Assembly: GCF_021605415.1 (NCBI RefSeq)
Contig: NZ_WKEQ01000010.1
Location: 1 to 64,000, forward strand
Reading direction: 5' to 3'
DNA from: Pseudomonas syringae
Lineage (GTDB): Bacteria > Pseudomonadota > Gammaproteobacteria > Pseudomonadales > Pseudomonadaceae
DNA: 64,000 nucleotides
Part shown: piece by piece, positions 29,384-41,017 of the stretch
How the letters are laid out: each line of letters begins with the position of its first letter
How positions within the stretch are numbered: position 1 is the first letter of the stretch
Notes under the pieces: generated by a model
Databases searched by the model: none
What the model saw: the letters and a program-made list of their open reading frames with translations, nothing else
What the model was told of the DNA's origin: nothing
Made by a program: the position numbers and the translations under genes

Positions 29384-30367
29384 ATGCCCTCTGTCTACCG
29401 CCTGGCAATGCCAGCATTGTGCCTGTCGCTGATCCTCCCTTGTGCGTTTTCTGTCCAGGCTGCCGACCCGGCGCCCGCCACGGAAAAACCTGCCGAAGAG
29501 AAACCAGTCGAACGCCAGCCACTGCTTGAGCGTAGTCAGGAAGAAGCCGCGGCACTTGAACGCAGCGTCCCGGCTCAGGAGCAGCAAACATTGCAGGCCG
29601 GTGGTGAGAACTTCCTTGCCTTGTGGAAAACCGCTAATACCGCCGAACCCAAAGGCACGGTGATCATCATTCCCGGTGCTGGCGAAACCGCTGACTGGCC
29701 GCAAGCAATTGGCCCGCTGCGACGCAAATTGCCTGACGTCGAATGGAGCAGCCTGAGTATCACCCTGCCCGATCTGCAAAGCGACGCCATCGCGCCGCGT
29801 GTAGCCGAAGCGCCCGTCCCGCCGAAAACCGCCGAGCCCGCCAGCAAGGACGCGACCACTGCCGAGCCGATCGAGCAAGCCGCCGGTGGCGAAGCCGACA
29901 TCACCGACAAGGTCGTCGCCGAGTCCACCGAAGAACAGCAGAAGGACGATGCCGAGCGCATTTTCGCGCGCATCGACGCCGCGATCGCGTACGCCGAGCA
30001 GCAGAGTGCGCGCAGCATTGTCGTGCTCGGACACGGCACCGGTGCTTATTGGGCCGCGCGTTATCTGAGCGAGAGGCAGACGTCTCAAGTAGAGAAGTTC
30101 GTGATGGTGGATGCGCAGACACCGGCCAAGACCAAACCGCAACTGGCCGAACTCACGCCGACTTTGAAGCTGCCGACCGCCGACATTTTCTACATGGACA
30201 AATCGCTGGATCGCAATGCGGCACTGGAGCGTATGCAGGCCAACAAGCGGTTGAAGACTTCAGCGTTCAGTCAGGTAGCGCTCAAAGCCTTGCCGGACAA
30301 GAAGGCTGAGCAAGAGCAATTGTTCCGCCGGGTGCGTGGCTGGTTGAATCCGCAGAACACTGACTGA
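29384..30367 (+). CDS. DUF3530 alpha/beta-hydrolase-fold exported protein
   Basis: A 327-residue protein with a signal peptide ending near SVQAA, then a long Ala/Pro/Glu-rich region. Hydrolase-like segments include GTVIIIPGAGETADWPQ and VVLGHGTGAYWAARYL (nucleophile elbow at 216-220). The elbow reads GHGTG with no serine at the catalytic position, so it may not be a classical serine hydrolase. Residues 140-190 form an acidic, low-complexity insertion. It is divergent from agtS with 72 bases between. Function unknown. Confidence 0.77.
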   Translation: MPSVYRLAMPALCLSLILPCAFSVQAADPAPATEKPAEEKPVERQPLLERSQEEAAALERSVPAQEQQTLQAGGENFLALWKTANTAEPKGTVIIIPGAGETADWPQAIGPLRRKLPDVEWSSLSITLPDLQSDAIAPRVAEAPVPPKTAEPASKDATTAEPIEQAAGGEADITDKVVAESTEEQQKDDAERIFARIDAAIAYAEQQSARSIVVLGHGTGAYWAARYLSERQTSQVEKFVMVDAQTPAKTKPQLAELTPTLKLPTADIFYMDKSLDRNAALERMQANKRLKTSAFSQVALKALPDKKAEQEQLFRRVRGWLNPQNTD

Positions 30368-30389
30368 TCGAGAAACCGAGTCACCCTTG

Positions 30390-30454
30390 ATCGCGAGCAG
30401 GCTCGCTCCCACACTGGAATGCATTTCAAATGTGGGAGCGAGCCTGCTCGCGAT
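30390..30454. repeat. REP doublet (REPIN)
   Basis: The arms 30390-30413 and 30431-30454 are perfect 24-base reverse complements containing GCGAGCAGGCTCGCTCCCAC. It lies between the convergent DUF3530 and djlA genes and is the cleanest copy of the family in the window. Confidence 0.9.
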
Positions 30455-30484
30455 TGGGCATTACAGAAAACTCACGTCTGCCGC

Positions 30485-31252
30485 TTAACGAAAATCCCGC
30501 CGCTCACGTATCAACGTATAGGCGTTGTGCAATTCACGGGTCTTGTCCGTAGCCTCGCGCACCTGCAGCGCCGTCGCGCCACTGCCGGCGATCTTGTCCG
30601 GATGATGGCGACTGAGCAACCGTCGATAAGCCCGTTTGATCTGCGAAGGTTCGGTCGTCGACGACACGCCAAGCAAGCGCATGGCGTCTTGATACGTCAC
30701 CGCCGCACTCACAATCGGACGTTTATGCGGCTCATAGTCGGCTGCCAACGCCTGCACCTGATGCGTCGTCCAGCCCAGCCATTTGCCCCATTGCGCCAAC
30801 AGTTCGCGCTCACTGACACCGGCGCGACCGTCCGCCCAGACCATACGCCAGCAAGCGCGCAGCACGCCCTCGGCGGCGTGAGGCTGAGCGCTCAGCCGCC
30901 GTAGATAACCGCGCAGGCTATCGCCACCGGACTTGCCACGGTTAAACGCGGCAATCGCCCGCCGCTGCGCCGGCTCGCTCATTTCCAGCGCACGCATTTC
31001 TTGCCGCGCCTGCTGGATATGCCCATCCGCCACTCGACCGTCGCTCTTGGCCAGACGGCCGAGCAAGACGAACAGCAATTCGTCGTTGCGCAGCATCGGC
31101 CGGCCGCCGAGCTTTTCGCGCAGATGCCCCCAGCTCTGTAACTGCAGACGCCGATCCAGCGCCTGCCCCAACAAAGCGCCCAGCATGGCCCCCGGAATGC
31201 TTGCAATCGCAAAACCCGCTCCGGCTCCAATCAGAGTCCCTGGCCACAACAT
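30485..31252 (-). CDS. djlA: membrane-anchored DnaJ-like co-chaperone DjlA
   Basis: A 255-residue protein with a Gly/Ala-rich N-terminal membrane helix (about 1-30), a TerB-like helical region (55-165) and a C-terminal J-domain with HHPDK preceded by IKRAYRRLLSR. DjlA stimulates DnaK at the inner membrane. The single N-terminal helix with a C-terminal J-domain separates it from cytosolic DnaJ. It lies 1 base after the end of murU on the same strand, so the three genes amgK-murU-djlA form one unit. Confidence 0.92.
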   Translation of the reverse strand: MLWPGTLIGAGAGFAIASIPGAMLGALLGQALDRRLQLQSWGHLREKLGGRPMLRNDELLFVLLGRLAKSDGRVADGHIQQARQEMRALEMSEPAQRRAIAAFNRGKSGGDSLRGYLRRLSAQPHAAEGVLRACWRMVWADGRAGVSERELLAQWGKWLGWTTHQVQALAADYEPHKRPIVSAAVTYQDAMRLLGVSSTTEPSQIKRAYRRLLSRHHPDKIAGSGATALQVREATDKTRELHNAYTLIRERRDFR

Positions 31253-31253
31253 G

Positions 31254-32941
<1,688 letters not shown>

Positions 32942-33071
32942 TGCAAGGGTCTCCGACGGCGCTAGCCGTCAAGCGGGTCATGCTTTATTATCCAGCATCT
33001 TTTTCAGACCATCGAGAGGCGTGCGGCCCACACCGCGGGCAGATGGCACGCAGGAAGCCCGGACTAATAAG

Positions 33072-35882
33072 ATGGCATTGAAATCCCCCGCGTTTCGTAA
33101 AAAATTTCCGTTGTTGGTAACCGGCAGTCTGCTGGCTATGCAACCTCTGGCCAGTTCGTTCGTTGTTGCCGCCGAGCAGTATGACTGCTCCGTCTCGGCT
33201 TCGGGTGGCTGGGACTGTGCGCCCAAGACGCCGGCGGCAGCATTGCCGCCGCGTCCGGTACACGACGGCAGTGCCGTCAGTGCCACCGGCGAAACGCCGG
33301 CCGACGCAGGCACCAGCACGGTTTCCGGTCAGGACAGCGGCCCTAAGCCAGTGCTCGTCACCGAGTCCAAGGGTCGTGGTCTTAAATCCCGTAGCGAAGA
33401 CTACAGTCACCTCGACTGGGTTCCGCGCGAGAAGCTCACTGCCGCTCAATTGGCAGAGACCGGTCCTTACTGCTCTGGTTCCTATATCGAACCGATTCGT
33501 CCTGGCATGAATGACAAGACGAATAAAAGTGACGCGCCGACGTTCATCGGTGCCAAGGCGTCGCGTTATCAGCAGGATCAGCAGGTCGCCACCCTGGCCG
33601 GTGACGTCGTCATGCGCCAGGGCAGCATGCAGGCAGAAGCCGACGAGGCGAACCTGTATCAGGCCGAGAGCCGTGGCGAACTCGCCGGCAACGTGCGCAT
33701 CCGCGACAACGGCGCGTTGATCGTCGGCGACCATGCCGACGTGCAGCTCGATACCGGTGAAGCCAAAGTCGATAACGCCGAATACGTGATGCACAAATCG
33801 CGCATTCGCGGTAACGCGCTGTACGCCAAGCGCGCCGAGAACGCGATCATCCGCTTGAAGGACGGCACGTACACCACGTGCGAACCGAACAGCAACGCCT
33901 GGCAGCTCAAGGGCAACAACATCACCCTGAACCCGGCGACCGGTTTCGGTACCGCGACCAACGTGACCTTGCGCGTGAAGGACATTCCGATCCTGTACAC
34001 GCCTTACATCTACTTCCCGATCGACGATCGTCGCCAGTCAGGTTTCCTGCCGCCGACCATCGGCACCGGCAGCGATACCGGCTTCATGCTGGTCACGCCG
34101 TACTACTTCAACCTGGCGCCGAACTACGATGCCACGTTGTATCCGCGTTACATGAGCAAGCGCGGCATGTTGGTGGAAGGCGAGTTCCGCTACCTCACCA
34201 AGTCCAGCGAAGGCCAGTTCGGCGCGGCGTACCTCAACGACGAAGACGACGAGCGCAGCGGGCAGAGCGACTACGACAAGACCCGCTACATGTACAACTG
34301 GCAGCACAAGGGCGGTCTCGACACCCGCGTGCTCACCCAGGTCGACTACACCAAAATCAGCGATCCGTATTACTTCCAGGATCTGCAGACTGATCAGATC
34401 GGCGTGAAAAGCGACGACTACGTGAACCAGCAGGGTTCCGTGACCTACCGTGGCGACAGCTACACGGCGCGCCTGAACGCTCAGGCGTATCAGTTGGCCA
34501 CCGTGTCGAACATCACGCCGTATAACCGTCTGCCGCAGATCACCTTCAACGGTCAGCTGCCGTATCATCCTCAGGGTCTCGATTTCGATTACCAGACGGA
34601 AATCGTGCGATTTGATCGCGACTTGCGAGACGGCAACTTCGTCAACGAAGACGGCACCGTCGAGCGTCGTCTCGATAACAACGTTCGGGGCTTGGTGCGC
34701 TCCAACGGCGACCGCTTGAACCTCAAGCCGGGCGTCAGCCTGCCGATGGAGTGGAGCTATGGCTTCCTCAAGCCATCGCTGAAATATCAGTTCACCCAGT
34801 ACCAACTGGATCTGGATGGCACCGGCAAGTCTCAGATTGCAGCGCAAACCGCGGCACAGGACAAACTCAACGGTACGTTCAGCAGCAGCCAGAGCCGTGG
34901 CGTTCCGATTGCGAGCATCGACAGCGGGTTGTATTTCGACCGCAGCACCTCGTATTTCGGCAAGGACTACCGCCAGACTCTGGAGCCGCGCCTGTTCTAT
35001 CTCTATGTACCGAAGGAAGACCAGGAAGACATCCCGGTATTCGACACCAGCGAATACACCTTCAACTACGCCTCGCTGTTTCGCGAAAACCGGTTCTCCG
35101 GTTCCGACCGTGTCGGCGACGAGAACAAACTGTCGCTGGGCGTAACCAGCCGCTGGATCGAAGACGATGGTTTCGAACGTCAGCGCATCAGCGTCGGCCA
35201 AGCACTCTACTTCAAGGATCGTGAAGTTCAGTTGCCGGGTATCGCCTTCGATGATCGCGACGATGCCAAATCCAAGGTATCGCCTTATGCGCTCGAATAT
35301 GAATATCGCTGGAATCGCGATTGGCGAACCACCGCGAACTACAACTGGGATCCGGACAGCCGCAGCCCACGCTCCGGCAGCGCGATGTTCCACTACCAGC
35401 CTGAAGACAACCCGAACAAGGTCATTAACGCCGGCTATCGCTATCGCAACGACCAGGTTCGTTACGACCAGAACACCGGTAAATGGTCGGTCGGCGGTGG
35501 TGACTACGGCACGCCGGGTCAACCGGGTTACGTGAAGGACTACTACAAGATCCAGCAGCATGATTTCTCGGTCATCTGGCCGATCGTTCCACAGTGGAAC
35601 GCCATCAGCCGCTGGCAGTACGACTACAACCGCAACCGTACCCTGGAAGCCTTCGGTGGCTTCGAGTACGACAACTGCTGCTGGAAGCTGCGCGTGATCA
35701 ACCGTTACTGGGTCAGCTATGACGAGTTCAGTCAGAACGCCCCGGAAAACGAAAAAGGCGACCACGGCGTCTTCCTCCAAATTGTTCTGAAGGGACTCGG
35801 CGGCCTCACCGGCGCCAAAGTAGAGAGCTTCCTCGACAAAGGCATCCAAGGTTATCGTGAACGTGAAGACCAAGCTTTCTGA
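33072..35882 (+). CDS. lptD: LPS-assembly protein LptD
   Basis: A 936-residue outer-membrane protein. It has a signal peptide ([20 protein letters not shown] start), a periplasmic OstA/jelly-roll domain (about 140-290, [15 protein letters not shown]), and a large beta-barrel to the C-terminus. Cysteines for the domain-linking disulfides are present N-terminally (YDC, WDC) and as the CC pair in [11 protein letters not shown]. It inserts LPS into the outer leaflet with LptE. The frame is open upstream to 33021, but the ATG at 33072 begins the signal. Its 3' end overlaps the surA start by 26 bases. Confidence 0.95.
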   Translation: MALKSPAFRKKFPLLVTGSLLAMQPLASSFVVAAEQYDCSVSASGGWDCAPKTPAAALPPRPVHDGSAVSATGETPADAGTSTVSGQDSGPKPVLVTESKGRGLKSRSEDYSHLDWVPREKLTAAQLAETGPYCSGSYIEPIRPGMNDKTNKSDAPTFIGAKASRYQQDQQVATLAGDVVMRQGSMQAEADEANLYQAESRGELAGNVRIRDNGALIVGDHADVQLDTGEAKVDNAEYVMHKSRIRGNALYAKRAENAIIRLKDGTYTTCEPNSNAWQLKGNNITLNPATGFGTATNVTLRVKDIPILYTPYIYFPIDDRRQSGFLPPTIGTGSDTGFMLVTPYYFNLAPNYDATLYPRYMSKRGMLVEGEFRYLTKSSEGQFGAAYLNDEDDERSGQSDYDKTRYMYNWQHKGGLDTRVLTQVDYTKISDPYYFQDLQTDQIGVKSDDYVNQQGSVTYRGDSYTARLNAQAYQLATVSNITPYNRLPQITFNGQLPYHPQGLDFDYQTEIVRFDRDLRDGNFVNEDGTVERRLDNNVRGLVRSNGDRLNLKPGVSLPMEWSYGFLKPSLKYQFTQYQLDLDGTGKSQIAAQTAAQDKLNGTFSSSQSRGVPIASIDSGLYFDRSTSYFGKDYRQTLEPRLFYLYVPKEDQEDIPVFDTSEYTFNYASLFRENRFSGSDRVGDENKLSLGVTSRWIEDDGFERQRISVGQALYFKDREVQLPGIAFDDRDDAKSKVSPYALEYEYRWNRDWRTTANYNWDPDSRSPRSGSAMFHYQPEDNPNKVINAGYRYRNDQVRYDQNTGKWSVGGGDYGTPGQPGYVKDYYKIQQHDFSVIWPIVPQWNAISRWQYDYNRNRTLEAFGGFEYDNCCWKLRVINRYWVSYDEFSQNAPENEKGDHGVFLQIVLKGLGGLTGAKVESFLDKGIQGYREREDQAF

Positions 35883-37179
35883 TTGTCTGCGCCCGCTGAT
35901 GCTGGGCGCGCTGTTCCTGGGTACTGCGGCGAATGCTGCGGTGCAGTCCATCGACAAGGTCGTGGCCATCGTCGACAACGACGTGGTCATGCAGAGCCAA
36001 CTGGATCAACGTGTCCACGAAGTTCAGCAGACCATCGCCAAGCGTGGCGGCGGTTCGCCGCCACCAGGCGTGCTGGATCAACAGGTGCTTGAGCGCCTGA
36101 TCGTTGAAAACCTGCAATTGCAGATCGGCGAACGCTCCGGCATCCGCATCACCGATGAAGAACTGAACCAGGCTGTGGGCACCATTGCCCAGCGCAACAA
36201 CATGTCCGTGGAGCAGTTCCGCGCCGCTCTGGCCCGCGACGGTCTGTCTTACGACGACGCCCGCGATCAGATCCGCCGTGAAATGATCATCAGCCGTGTC
36301 CGTCAGCGCCGCGTGGCCGAGCGCATCCAGGTGTCCGAGCAGGAAGTGAAGAACTTCCTCGCCTCCGACCTGGGCAAAATGCAGCTATCGGAAGAACTGC
36401 ACTTGGCCAACATCCTGATTCCCACCCCGGAAAGCGCCAACTCTGAAGCAATTCAGAACGCCGCTCGCCAGGCCATGGATGTTTACCAGCAGCTCAAACA
36501 AGGCGCTGACTTCGGCCAACTGGCCGTTGCCAAATCCGCCAGCGATAACGCGCTGGAAGGCGGCGACATGGGCTGGCGTAAAGCCGCTCAATTGCCACCG
36601 CCGTTCGACCGCGAATTGAGCAGCATGGCCGTCGGCGACGTCACTCAGCCTGCACGCACGCCGGGTGGCTTCATCATCCTCAAGTTGCTGGCAAAACGTG
36701 GCGGCGAAAGCCAGATGCGCGATGAAGTCCACGTACGCCATATTCTGGTCAAGCCAAGTCCAATCCGCGACGAAGCCAAAACCAAGGCGCTGGTTCAATC
36801 GCTGTACGACCGCATTTCGGCCGGCGAAGATTTCGCTGAATTGGCGAAGAGCTATTCCGAAGACCCGGGCTCCGCACTCAACGGTGGCGACCTGAACTGG
36901 ATCGACCCAAGCTCGCTGGTTCCGGAATTCCGTGACGTGATGGCCAAGACCCCACAAGGTCAGCTGTCCAAGCCATTCCAGACCCAATACGGCTGGCACG
37001 TTCTGGAAGTCCTTGGCCGCCGCGCCACCGACAGCACCGAACAGGCGCGTGAGCAGCAAGCAATGACCGTCCTGCGTAACCGCAAATACGACGAAGAGCT
37101 GCAAACCTGGCTGCGTCAGATACGTGACGAAGCGTACGTCGAGATCAAACTCCCTGGTGCAGACCAGGCAGCGCAGTGA
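35857..37179 (+). CDS. surA: periplasmic chaperone/peptidyl-prolyl isomerase SurA
   Basis: A 440-residue protein with a signal peptide ([14 protein letters not shown]), the SurA N-domain ([20 protein letters not shown]) and two parvulin domains near 190-290 and 300-400. It chaperones outer-membrane proteins, including LptD. The GTG at 35857 has AAGG 5 bases upstream; a second GTG at 35863 would give 438 residues. The start lies inside lptD, which suggests coupled translation. The gene ends in a GTGA overlap with pdxA. Confidence 0.95.
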   Translation: MNVKTKLSDCLRPLMLGALFLGTAANAAVQSIDKVVAIVDNDVVMQSQLDQRVHEVQQTIAKRGGGSPPPGVLDQQVLERLIVENLQLQIGERSGIRITDEELNQAVGTIAQRNNMSVEQFRAALARDGLSYDDARDQIRREMIISRVRQRRVAERIQVSEQEVKNFLASDLGKMQLSEELHLANILIPTPESANSEAIQNAARQAMDVYQQLKQGADFGQLAVAKSASDNALEGGDMGWRKAAQLPPPFDRELSSMAVGDVTQPARTPGGFIILKLLAKRGGESQMRDEVHVRHILVKPSPIRDEAKTKALVQSLYDRISAGEDFAELAKSYSEDPGSALNGGDLNWIDPSSLVPEFRDVMAKTPQGQLSKPFQTQYGWHVLEVLGRRATDSTEQAREQQAMTVLRNRKYDEELQTWLRQIRDEAYVEIKLPGADQAAQ

Positions 37180-38165
37180 AACCCAAGCGTTTCGCGCTGA
37201 CACCTGGCGAACCAGCCGGCATAGGCCCCGACCTGTGCCTGCTGCTCGCCTCGCAAGCCCAGCCACACCCTCTGATTGCCATTACCAGCCGTGACCTGCT
37301 CCTTCAGCGGGCCGCGCAGCTGGGGCTGGCCGTCGATCTGCTCGCGGTCTCTCCTGGGCACTGGCCAGATGCTCCGGCACCGGCCAACAGCCTGTATGTC
37401 TGGGATACACCGCTCAGCGCGCCGGTCGTTGCCGGGCAACTGGACAAAGCCAATGCGCCATTCGTCCTGGAAACCCTGACCCGCGCCGGCAAGGGCTGCC
37501 TGAACGGCGATTTTGCTGCAATGATCACCGCGCCGGTGCATAAAGGCGTGATCAACGAGTCAGGCATTGCGTTCTCCGGGCACACGGAGTTTCTCGCGGA
37601 TCTGACCCACACCACCCAAGTGGTGATGATGCTCGCCACCCATGGCTTGCGCGTGGCACTGGTGACCACTCACCTGCCCCTACGCGAGATCGCCGACGCG
37701 ATCACACCGGAGCGACTGGAGCGGGTCACGCGAATCCTGCACACCGACCTCCAAGAAAAATTCGGCATCGCCCAGCCACGTATCCTGGTTTGCGGGCTCA
37801 ATCCGCACGCCGGTGAAGGCGGACACCTGGGCCGCGAAGAAATCGACATCATCGAACCGACATTAGAGCGCCTGCGCAGCGAAGGCATGGATCTTCGTGG
37901 CCCGCTGCCCGCCGACACTCTGTTTACCCCCAAATATCTGGAGCACTGCGATGCAGTGCTGGCGATGTACCACGACCAGGGCCTGCCGGTGCTGAAGTAC
38001 AAAGGCTTCGGCGCGGCGGTCAACGTGACCCTCGGCCTGCCGATCATCCGCACTTCGGTTGACCACGGCACCGCCCTTGATCTGGCCGGCAGCGGCAGAA
38101 TCGACACCGGCAGCCTGAAAGTTGCCCTGGAAACCGCCTACCAGATGGCCGAGACCCGTTTATGA
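37176..38165 (+). CDS. pdxA: 4-hydroxythreonine-4-phosphate dehydrogenase
   Basis: A 329-residue protein from a GTG start that overlaps the surA stop. Metal-ligand histidines lie in [20 protein letters not shown] and [11 protein letters not shown]. It acts in the DXP-dependent pyridoxal phosphate route. It sits in the conserved lptD-surA-pdxA-rsmA series and overlaps rsmA by ATGA. Confidence 0.96.
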   Translation: MKPKRFALTPGEPAGIGPDLCLLLASQAQPHPLIAITSRDLLLQRAAQLGLAVDLLAVSPGHWPDAPAPANSLYVWDTPLSAPVVAGQLDKANAPFVLETLTRAGKGCLNGDFAAMITAPVHKGVINESGIAFSGHTEFLADLTHTTQVVMMLATHGLRVALVTTHLPLREIADAITPERLERVTRILHTDLQEKFGIAQPRILVCGLNPHAGEGGHLGREEIDIIEPTLERLRSEGMDLRGPLPADTLFTPKYLEHCDAVLAMYHDQGLPVLKYKGFGAAVNVTLGLPIIRTSVDHGTALDLAGSGRIDTGSLKVALETAYQMAETRL

Positions 38166-38980
38166 CCGAGCAATACCAACACAAGGCGCGCAAGCGTTTT
38201 GGCCAGAACTTCCTGCACGATGCCGGCGTCATCGACCGTATTCTGCGCTCCATCAGCGCAAAATCCGGCGATCGTCTGCTGGAAATCGGCCCGGGCCAGG
38301 GCGCACTGACTGCCGGCCTGCTCAACAGCGGCGCGCAGCTAGACGTGGTGGAACTGGATAAAGACCTGATCCCGATCCTCAACCAGCAGTTCGCTGGCAA
38401 GAGCAACTTCAACCTGCACCAGGGCGACGCGTTGAAGTTCAACTTCAACAGCCTCAACGCCGAGCCGAACAGCCTGCGCGTCGTCGGCAACCTGCCGTAC
38501 AACATCTCCACGCCGCTCATTTTCCACCTGCTGAACAACGCAGGGATCATTCGCGACATGCACTTCATGCTGCAAAAAGAAGTGGTTGAGCGACTGGCGG
38601 CAGGTCCCGGTGGCGGTGACTGGGGTCGCCTGTCGATCATGGTTCAGTATCACTGCCGGGTTGAACATCTGTTTAATGTTGGCCCGGGTGCATTCAACCC
38701 GCCGCCGAAGGTCGACTCCGCCATCGTGCGCCTCGTTCCACACGCCGTGCTGCCCCATCCGGCCAAGGATCATCGCTTGCTCGAGCGCGTCGTCCGCGAG
38801 GCCTTCAACCAGCGCCGCAAAACTTTGCGCAATACGCTCAAGCAGTTGATGACAAATGACGAAATCGAAGCTGCCGGTGTTGATGGCAGCCTGCGTCCAG
38901 AGCAACTGGATCTGGCCGCGTTCGTGCGCCTGGCCGATAAACTGGCCGAACAAGTTGCGCAAGACCCCGCCGCCCACTGA
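38162..38980 (+). CDS. rsmA: 16S rRNA (A1518/A1519) dimethyltransferase (KsgA)
   Basis: A 272-residue Rossmann methyltransferase: [10 protein letters not shown] start, SAM loop [10 protein letters not shown], catalytic NLPYNIS. It dimethylates two adenines near the 3' end of 16S rRNA. The symbol rsmA is also used in Pseudomonas for the CsrA-type RNA-binding regulator; this gene is the rRNA enzyme. The start overlaps the pdxA stop by 4 bases. Confidence 0.96.
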   Translation: MTEQYQHKARKRFGQNFLHDAGVIDRILRSISAKSGDRLLEIGPGQGALTAGLLNSGAQLDVVELDKDLIPILNQQFAGKSNFNLHQGDALKFNFNSLNAEPNSLRVVGNLPYNISTPLIFHLLNNAGIIRDMHFMLQKEVVERLAAGPGGGDWGRLSIMVQYHCRVEHLFNVGPGAFNPPPKVDSAIVRLVPHAVLPHPAKDHRLLERVVREAFNQRRKTLRNTLKQLMTNDEIEAAGVDGSLRPEQLDLAAFVRLADKLAEQVAQDPAAH

Positions 38981-39095
38981 AGGGCGATGAACGCTATCGG
39001 GCAGGACGCCACTCTGGTTTACTGCCCGATACTTGCCTAGACTGACTTCTTATCAGCTACGCCCCGCGTTTCGCTTCGTTCTTAAGGCCTTTTGC

Positions 39096-39476
39096 ATGTC
39101 CGATCCTCGTTATCAGGTCGACGTCAGCGTCGTCACCCGCTATCTGGCAGACCAGTCGCAACCCGAGCAAGACCGCTTTGCCTTCGCTTACACCATCACC
39201 GTGCAAAATAATGGCTTGATGCCGGCCCGCCTGCTCTCCCGTCACTGGGTGATCACCGATGGCGACGGGCATGTCGAAGAGGTTCGCGGCGCCGGTGTCG
39301 TCGGCCAGCAGCCATTGATCGACACGGGCAAAAGCCACACCTACAGCAGCGGCACTGTGATGACCACCAAGGTCGGCAACATGCAGGGCACTTACGAAAT
39401 GGTCGCCGAAGACGGCAAGCATTTCGACGCTGTGATCAAACCTTTCCGCCTCGCCGTTCCGGGAGCGCTTCACTGA
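39096..39476 (+). CDS. apaG: ApaG/CorD domain protein
   Basis: A 126-residue beta-sandwich protein: [24 protein letters not shown] and [20 protein letters not shown] are typical ApaG segments. Its biochemical role is unsettled; it binds ligands related to nucleotides or magnesium homeostasis. The ATG at 39096 has TAAGG upstream; the frame is open to 39033. Its stop overlaps the apaH start by one base (TGATG). Confidence 0.94.
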   Translation: MSDPRYQVDVSVVTRYLADQSQPEQDRFAFAYTITVQNNGLMPARLLSRHWVITDGDGHVEEVRGAGVVGQQPLIDTGKSHTYSSGTVMTTKVGNMQGTYEMVAEDGKHFDAVIKPFRLAVPGALH

Positions 39477-40357
39477 TGGCGACGTATGCCGTCGGCGACC
39501 TGCAAGGCTGCCTCGACCCGCTCAAGTGCCTGCTCGACAAGGTCGGCTTCGACCCGGCGCTTGATCGGCTCTGGCTGGTGGGTGATCTCGTCAACCGTGG
39601 CCCGCAATCCCTGGAAACCCTGCGCTTCCTTTATAAGCTGCGTGATTCGCTAGTGTGCGTTTTGGGCAACCATGACCTGCACCTGCTGGCCGCCTGGCAG
39701 AACATCGAGCGCATGAAAAAGGGCGACACCCTGCGCGAAATCATTGAGGCGCCCGATTGTCCGGAATTGATGGAGTGGCTTCGTCAGCAAAAGCTCATGC
39801 ACTACGACGAACAACGCGACGTCGCCATGGCCCATGCGGGCATCCCGCCACAATGGTCATTGCGCAAAGCACTGAAATGCGCCGCTGAAGTCGAAACGGC
39901 CCTACGCGATGACAATCTGCTCCCTGCCTTCCTCGATGGCATGTACGGCAACGAACCGGCGAAATGGGACAACGACCTTAAAGGCGTACCCCGCCTGCGC
40001 ACGATTACCAACTATTTCACGCGCATGCGTTTCTGCACTGCCGAAGGCAAGCTCGACCTCAAAAGCAAAGAGGGCATGGACAGCGCACCACCGGGTTTTA
40101 AACCCTGGTTTCAACACAAGGAGCGCAAGACCCAAGGCCTGCGAATCATCTTCGGCCACTGGGCGGCGCTGGAAGGCAACGTCCTTGAACCGGGCATTTT
40201 CGCGCTCGACACCGGCTGCGTCTGGGGCGGCTCGATGACGTTACTGAATGTCGACAGCGGCGAACGCCTGTCTTGCCAATGCGATGAGCACGGCGGTCTG
40301 TTGCCGTCAGTCGCCCCCATCAGCCAAGAATCTTCACCAGCCAGCGCCCCGCGCTAG
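39476..40357 (+). CDS. apaH: diadenosine tetraphosphatase
   Basis: A 293-residue metallophosphatase: [19 protein letters not shown] and HAGIPP are the metal-binding motifs. It cleaves Ap4A to ADP and affects stress responses and mRNA capping by Np4A. It is the last gene of the rsmA-apaG-apaH run, with glpE 33 bases downstream. Confidence 0.95.
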   Translation: MATYAVGDLQGCLDPLKCLLDKVGFDPALDRLWLVGDLVNRGPQSLETLRFLYKLRDSLVCVLGNHDLHLLAAWQNIERMKKGDTLREIIEAPDCPELMEWLRQQKLMHYDEQRDVAMAHAGIPPQWSLRKALKCAAEVETALRDDNLLPAFLDGMYGNEPAKWDNDLKGVPRLRTITNYFTRMRFCTAEGKLDLKSKEGMDSAPPGFKPWFQHKERKTQGLRIIFGHWAALEGNVLEPGIFALDTGCVWGGSMTLLNVDSGERLSCQCDEHGGLLPSVAPISQESSPASAPR

Positions 40358-40390
40358 ACTGCGCTATCAGCCGAGCCACAGGAGCCCGCC

Positions 40391-40720
40391 ATGACTGAAT
40401 TCAAACGCATCCCTCCCGAACAGGCCCAATCTCTGCGCGAACAAGGCGCGGTGGTGGTCGACGTGCGTGACCCCGCGACTTTCGCCGCCCTGCACATCAG
40501 CGGTTCGAAGCATCTGGACAACCATTCCCTGCACGCTTTCATTCAGGGCGCCGACCTTGATGCACCGACCGTCGTCGTTTGCTATCACGGCAATTCCAGC
40601 CAGGGCGCTGCCGCTTATCTGATCAGCCAGGGCTTCTCCGACGTCTACAGCATGGACGGCGGCTTCGAGCTCTGGCGTACGACGTATCCTTCGGAAACCG
40701 CGCAAGGCACCTCCGAATAA
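40391..40720 (+). CDS. glpE: thiosulfate sulfurtransferase GlpE
   Basis: A 109-residue single rhodanese domain with active-site C64 in [14 protein letters not shown] and [13 protein letters not shown]. It transfers sulfur from thiosulfate to cyanide or thioredoxin. In E. coli glpE belongs to a glycerol locus, but here it follows apaH. Confidence 0.9.
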   Translation: MTEFKRIPPEQAQSLREQGAVVVDVRDPATFAALHISGSKHLDNHSLHAFIQGADLDAPTVVVCYHGNSSQGAAAYLISQGFSDVYSMDGGFELWRTTYPSETAQGTSE

Positions 40721-40732
40721 TTTTTTTGTAAT

Positions 40733-40763
40733 GCGCCAGCCCCCGCCTCCTGCGGGCTGGCGC
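40733..40763 (+). terminator. hairpin after glpE
   Basis: GCGCCAGCCC (40733-40742) and GGGCTGGCGC (40754-40763) are perfect reverse complements. The T-run (40721-40727) lies before the stem instead of after it, so the hairpin may be a processing or weak termination site. Confidence 0.5.
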
Positions 40764-40863
40764 GGTGACGGACGAACGGTCTGCCACAACTAATTACGTA
40801 TCTCGCCTTTCCCTCTCGAATTCTTAACTATCCTTAAGCGCAGGCCATCCAAAACAGGGGAGA

Positions 40864-40959
40864 GCCGGTACACCGGCGCGCGGGTCATCGGGAGTGGTTT
40901 TCGCGATCTGAGATCGCGAAAGCGTTCTGGGGGGTAAACATCAGCTGCCAAAGCAGCTG
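40864..40959 (+). promoter_or_regulatory. structured 5' leader of prkA with three hairpins
   Basis: Three perfect stems lie in the 297-base gap before prkA: GCCGG-TACA-CCGGC (40864-40877), an 11-bp palindrome TTTCGCGATCT/AGATCGCGAAA (40899-40921), and CAGCTGC-CAAA-GCAGCTG (40942-40959). No riboswitch class is recognised. They may be operator half-sites or an RNA control element. Confidence 0.45.
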
Positions 40960-41017
40960 CTGCCAGCATCGACTGAGTGATCCGGCGTCGGCTCCACGTA
41001 TCGAGCGAGGTGACGTC

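Noticed and set aside
29312..30142. Extension of the agtS frame 277 codons upstream
   Set aside because: The extension is antisense to the DUF3530 gene. The ATG at 29311 starts a clear signal peptide, so the longer frame is not the protein.
34038..35990. A 650-codon minus-strand frame opposite lptD and surA
   Set aside because: It lies fully opposite a certain gene and shows no family motif or ribosome site; it is a shadow of codon usage.
40721..40763. A Rho-independent terminator for glpE
   Set aside because: The hairpin is good, but its T-run lies upstream of the stem, so it was called a hairpin with reduced confidence.
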